A stretch of DNA of 64,000 nt. Source: Tetrastigma voinierianum. Taxonomy: Eukaryota; Streptophyta; Magnoliopsida; Vitales; Vitaceae. The first letter of the stretch is position 1; the number at the start of each line of letters is the position of its first letter. Where the stretch lies: positions 124,001-188,000 of the forward strand of contig JAEQBH010001385.1 of assembly GCA_016808115.1 (NCBI GenBank), given 5' to 3'. Shown here piece after piece: positions 60,395-64,000 of this stretch. The notes under the pieces are model-generated. The model was not told the origin of the DNA and ran no database searches. It was given only the letters and a program-made list of their open reading frames with translations. Position numbers and translations under genes: made by a program.

Positions 60395-62689
60395 TGTGAC
60401 GCCCCCAACCCGGCACCCGATGTCAAGCGAGGGTGCCATTTTTTTTTTTTTATTACTATAAACTTATAAACTGCTTTGTTCATTCATAATGCAACATTTA
60501 ACTCAGATTTCATATTCAGAAAGAATGATTACAAAATATATACAAACTCCTTATATGGAAATGTTCAACATTTTATTGACATTGTTCACAAAAACAAAAC
60601 ATATACAAAAATAGACCAAAAGGTCTTTAGTGGGCACCTAGTAGTGTGGTCGGGCCTCGTTGCCGATGACCGTCCCGTCATCTGGTTTCTTCTTCTGTAC
60701 CTACACGGATGAAACACCCGTGCTAAGCTTATAGCTTAGTGGGAATAATACTCGTGGACGACCCCTAATAAGAGTCATCACACTTTGCACATATACATAT
60801 ACTTATAACATATCAAATACTTATCTCATATTTCATACTTGTCATATACATATGCTTATATATGTTACATACATATAATTTACACATGCTTATGCAATCT
60901 TATACTTTCTTATCATATCTTATTTCATTTCATGTCATTTACACTTTTCTTCTTATTCGTGTCAACATATACTTGTCACTGTTTACATATCATCCCATAA
61001 CAATGTTATGCTTCTCATATCATGTCATGTCATTTCATATGTCATATTCAAGTCATTTGTTTTATGTTTCAATATAAACCTTGCTCGGATAAATGAAACT
61101 ATGGGGTGGTCAAGGCTACCAGACCACCGTATCGGAACAAAGGGTCTATAAGGCCCAAAGGCGTTGTTATCATTATGCGAGACAATGACCATCTATAAGG
61201 GCCCAAGGCGCCGGCTATCATTGTACTTCCAGACAATGACCATCTATAAGGTCCCATATGTTGTAATGGATCCAAACTGGGCCAATCGATCAATACGCTT
61301 ATAGACTTGTTTTTGCCTACTGTGCACGCCATCTATTCCCCATTAGGTTCTAAGCGCATAACCCATGTGTATTTTATGTTTATATTATTATTCATATTCC
61401 GAATAATTATTATCATCTCTGAATCATACGCGATATTTACAATCATTTATTCAGATATTTACATTTTTCTACATCTCACATATGAATAACTATGGTTAAC
61501 ATGTATGCTTATGAGCTATTTACTATCATTCCAATTTCATCAAACTATATGTATGGATGGATTCTAGACTAAAAGGGTTTTTCATAGAGTCCAAGAACAC
61601 ACAAAAATAGTTCTGAAAATCCTGTCCGGACTATCTGAAAACAATCTGAATACACTGACCAATCAAATGTAACCCCAAATTTAGCCTGATTGTCCAAAAA
61701 TAATTCCAAAATTTAAAAATCCAAACTCCCTATTAAAAAAATTGGGATTGGATTTACGGTCTTTCAGCCTGCCCTAAGAAAATCCTTCAGTTCATTAAAC
61801 GACCCTAAGATAGAAATAACTCATAGGAAAATTTCATATACCTTGTGGAGTTTGATCTAAACTCCAAGTGCTTCGTGCTCACGCACTCCTCGCATCACTT
61901 TGCCTTCTCTGCCTCACAAAATCTACGATCCGATTCAGACATTCAGACAAGTTTCTCTCTCTCTCTAAAATCTCTTTCTCCTCACGCTCTCTTTCTCCCG
62001 TCTCCTTCTGTTCCTCCTTCTTATACCAACATTTTATCCTTTTTTTTTCTTATTTTATTTTATTATTATTATTATTATTTGGATATATAGCTCATATTGT
62101 CTCATTCGGGGTTCGTTTCTGCCCCAAATTTTTTTATTTCTTTTCAGTTCACTTTATTTTAAATGAACTTAGCTCAAGTCATTTTCTAACTTCCAAGATT
62201 TTCATAAAAATCTCTCGTCAAGCTACTTCAAGAACTTATCACCTTAAAATCATAAAATATTCGGTTGTCTCGGGACCGACGAAACTTTTCTGGGTCACTA
62301 GATTTCGTGAGACGAATTTAATGGCGCAGTCCATTTCATCATCCAAGATCTAGAGAATTTTCTAGGCTTCCTTGAACCATTATGGCAATTTATTATTATT
62401 ATCCTTTAACTAATTAAAGTTTCTATGATTTGTACTTTCACCCCTCCACTTTCCCACTGAAAAGTGCCACCATTCTTTGAAAAACTTTACAATTTCCTAC
62501 TTTGGCATACAATCTTTTATTCTTATGTCATTTGGGTCCTTAATTGACAATTTACTTTTGACTTTTGTATTAATTCCGGCTTTGCTTATTTTATTTTTAG
62601 CATTATTTTATTCAAAAATATACATTTACTTTTATTAGAGTACCCAAAGTGTGTTATAAACTGTTAGTGGTATAATTTAGGGTGTTACA
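60395..62689 (-). repeat. Element H 5' LTR
   Basis: 2295 bp, partner of 54090-56350, with many short differences. Three copies of the ~55-bp CTATAAGG unit lie at about 61143-61265. A 161-codon plus-strand frame (61868-62353) is low-complexity and a shadow. Confidence 0.93.
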
Positions 62690-64000
62690 CTCCCTGACCG
62701 GACCACCCCGGTTTCTAACTGCCCCCCACCACGGCGGCAAATCCGACCATTCGCACCGATCCTCGAGGCAGGATTACCGCTAGCGTGGACCACGGACCAT
62801 GAAACCAACCGCTACCAAAGCCTTAAAGTTCCTAGTAGAAAATTGATCCAGTCAAAGCACCCCAAAAGGCACATTCGGGAGCCGACCCGCTGAACGTAAA
62901 TGCACTCCTACCACCATCAACTTCATATTAGAGGTCCGGCCGATAATCAATACCGATCCAAACGTATGAGAGAAGAAAACATCTGCGTGACCCTCAAGCC
63001 GAGCCCTGATAAACACCATCAAGACTCCTGAGAGTGGCTCAACACCAAATTCCTAGCTGACCCATATCCTTTCCCTCCCATAAACCCCACCGTGGTCCTG
63101 CATTCCTCATTATGATGTGTTTTGTACTTTACTCTTTGTGTATTAACAATTTTGATGTACACAAAGTCTTTTGTTGATTCCCGGCACAAGGCCGATTTTC
63201 ATAGACCTTCCAGCTCTTCCAACGATGAAAGTCCCACTTAACCATCTGCCGCAACAGATTTTTCTGGTTCAACTAGGCCACCATTAATCGACAATGGGTG
63301 ATATTGTTCTTTCCGTCAAGGAAGGGTTGGTAACACAGCAAGTATTATTTTCAGTAGTTGAGGACTTGGGACCGTACAATGCTATGGTGGGTCGGGCCTG
63401 GTTACACACTATGAAAGCAAATTCCCCAACCTATCACCAACTATCGCTTATTCGACCGCATCCCGGCGTGTCGACTCCAAGGTAGCCACTACCGTCACCT
63501 GCAGCTATTGGCCATCAGCAGAGGAGCGTGAAAAAGATGAAACCTTCAACAGCTCGCCCCCCAAAATTCAACCCTCAGAATAGAAATCACAGACACGCCC
63601 GGCCAAGCACGCGGAAGACAGGAGCAGCTGGTAGTATCCTGGAGTCCATACTCATTAGCGGCCCCGATAAGTGCATTCCATAAAGGTTCCTCCTCCTCGC
63701 TCGAGAGGAAAGGGCACGATTACAGCAGATATTACAAGCTAACGCCGATGTATTCGCCTGGACCCATTCGGATATGATAGGAATCACCCCCGTGCATGCT
63801 TCCCACAAGCTAAATGTCATCTCATCCGCCGTAACTGCCGCAAAGAGTAAGACGCTCCACTAGATCGCCATCGTGCACGCTAGGCCGAGGTGATATATCG
63901 TAGAAGTCAACACCGAATTGGCTTGCCAACGCGGTGGTAGTTCCTAAGAAGGGGGGCAAGCGGAGAGGCGCGTAGACTATACCTGACTTAATGACAAGGT
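62690..64000 (+). pseudogene. Element I: end of gag, protease and start of RT (runs off the window)
   Basis: Resumes after element H with LPDRTTP, then YQSLKFLVEKLIQSKHPK (near 62815-62870), the Tat gag C-terminal block. The protease part VTQQVLFSVVEDLGPYNAMV is open at 63325-63390. RT starts near 63725 with QANADVFAWTHSDM and reaches NAVVVPKKGGK near 63930-63960. Stops and frameshifts are present. The rest lies beyond 64000. Confidence 0.9.

Larger units (their letters stand above)
54090..62689 (-). mobile_element. Gypsy element H, nested in element I
   Basis: 8.6-kb minus-strand Ty3/gypsy element. LTRs at 54090-56350 and 60395-62689 start TGTAACAC in the sense direction and end GGGCGTCACA or GGTGGCGTCACA. 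Internal order: gag with zinc knuckle, protease, RT, RNase H, integrase, as in gypsy elements. The flanks are CCTCT (54085-54089) and CTCCC (62690-62694), not a clean duplication, yet the gag frame of element I continues on both sides. All domains have breaks except a 165-codon RT piece. Confidence 0.92.

Noticed and set aside
61868..62353. 161-codon plus-strand frame
   Set aside because: Lies within an LTR, rich in Leu, Ser and Phe from CT-rich sequence, and not conserved as a frame in the partner LTR.

Overview
This window looks like nuclear DNA of a flowering plant, probably a eudicot. It holds one spliced gene with plant-type GT-AG introns and a telo-box promoter, in an AT-rich background full of Ty1/copia, Ty3/gypsy, LINE and MITE sequence plus an old endogenous pararetrovirus. 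I cannot name the species. Nothing looks prokaryotic except the composition of one CpG-rich island near 21.6-23.96 kb, which I could not identify.

Layout. (1) 1-6.74 kb: a decayed minus-strand copia reverse transcriptase (RT) is split by a second, structurally complete copia element (A, 347-6691) with a 5-bp target-site duplication (TSD), AACCA. (2) 6.74-13.4 kb: gene-free AT-rich DNA with an inverted-repeat element, a (TA)n tract, three blocks of a ~21-bp degenerate minisatellite and a PIF/Harbinger-like MITE inserted in that minisatellite. (3) 13.47-16.98 kb, minus strand: an intact six-exon gene for a 276-aa mitochondrial outer-membrane porin (VDAC), the only complete host gene I can support. 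(4) 17.47-18.50 kb: a Mutator-like element built as a ~1-kb near-palindrome, then featureless AT-rich DNA to about 20.4 kb.

(5) 20.4-38.4 kb: a nest of insertions. A LINE (minus) is interrupted by copia element B (20804-37179, minus, TSD ATAAC). B is interrupted by copia element C (25399-32160, plus, TSD CATAA), by a gypsy-type LTR D (about 33.7-35.7 kb) and by an insertion F ending at 25191. C is interrupted by a gypsy-type LTR E starting at 28786. In most cases the coding frame of the host element can be followed on both sides of the insertion, which gives a relative order of events. (6) 38.5-45.6 kb: a decayed, internally deleted copia element (G, minus) between two related direct repeats.

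(7) 46.5-52.1 kb: an endogenous caulimovirid. An RNase H/RT-tail segment and a probable promoter lie on the minus strand. The movement-protein, coat-protein, zinc-knuckle and protease-start segments lie on the plus strand, head to head with it. (8) 52.1-64 kb: a Tat-lineage gypsy element I (plus, running off the window) is interrupted in its gag by gypsy element H (54090-62689, minus, 2.3-kb LTRs).

Apart from VDAC, no gene looks functional. The movement-protein frame is long and open, but the viral copy around it is broken and rearranged. I found no rRNA, tRNA or CRISPR. The items most worth checking are the head-to-head viral arrangement, the unexplained CpG-rich island inside element B, and the precise multi-level nesting.
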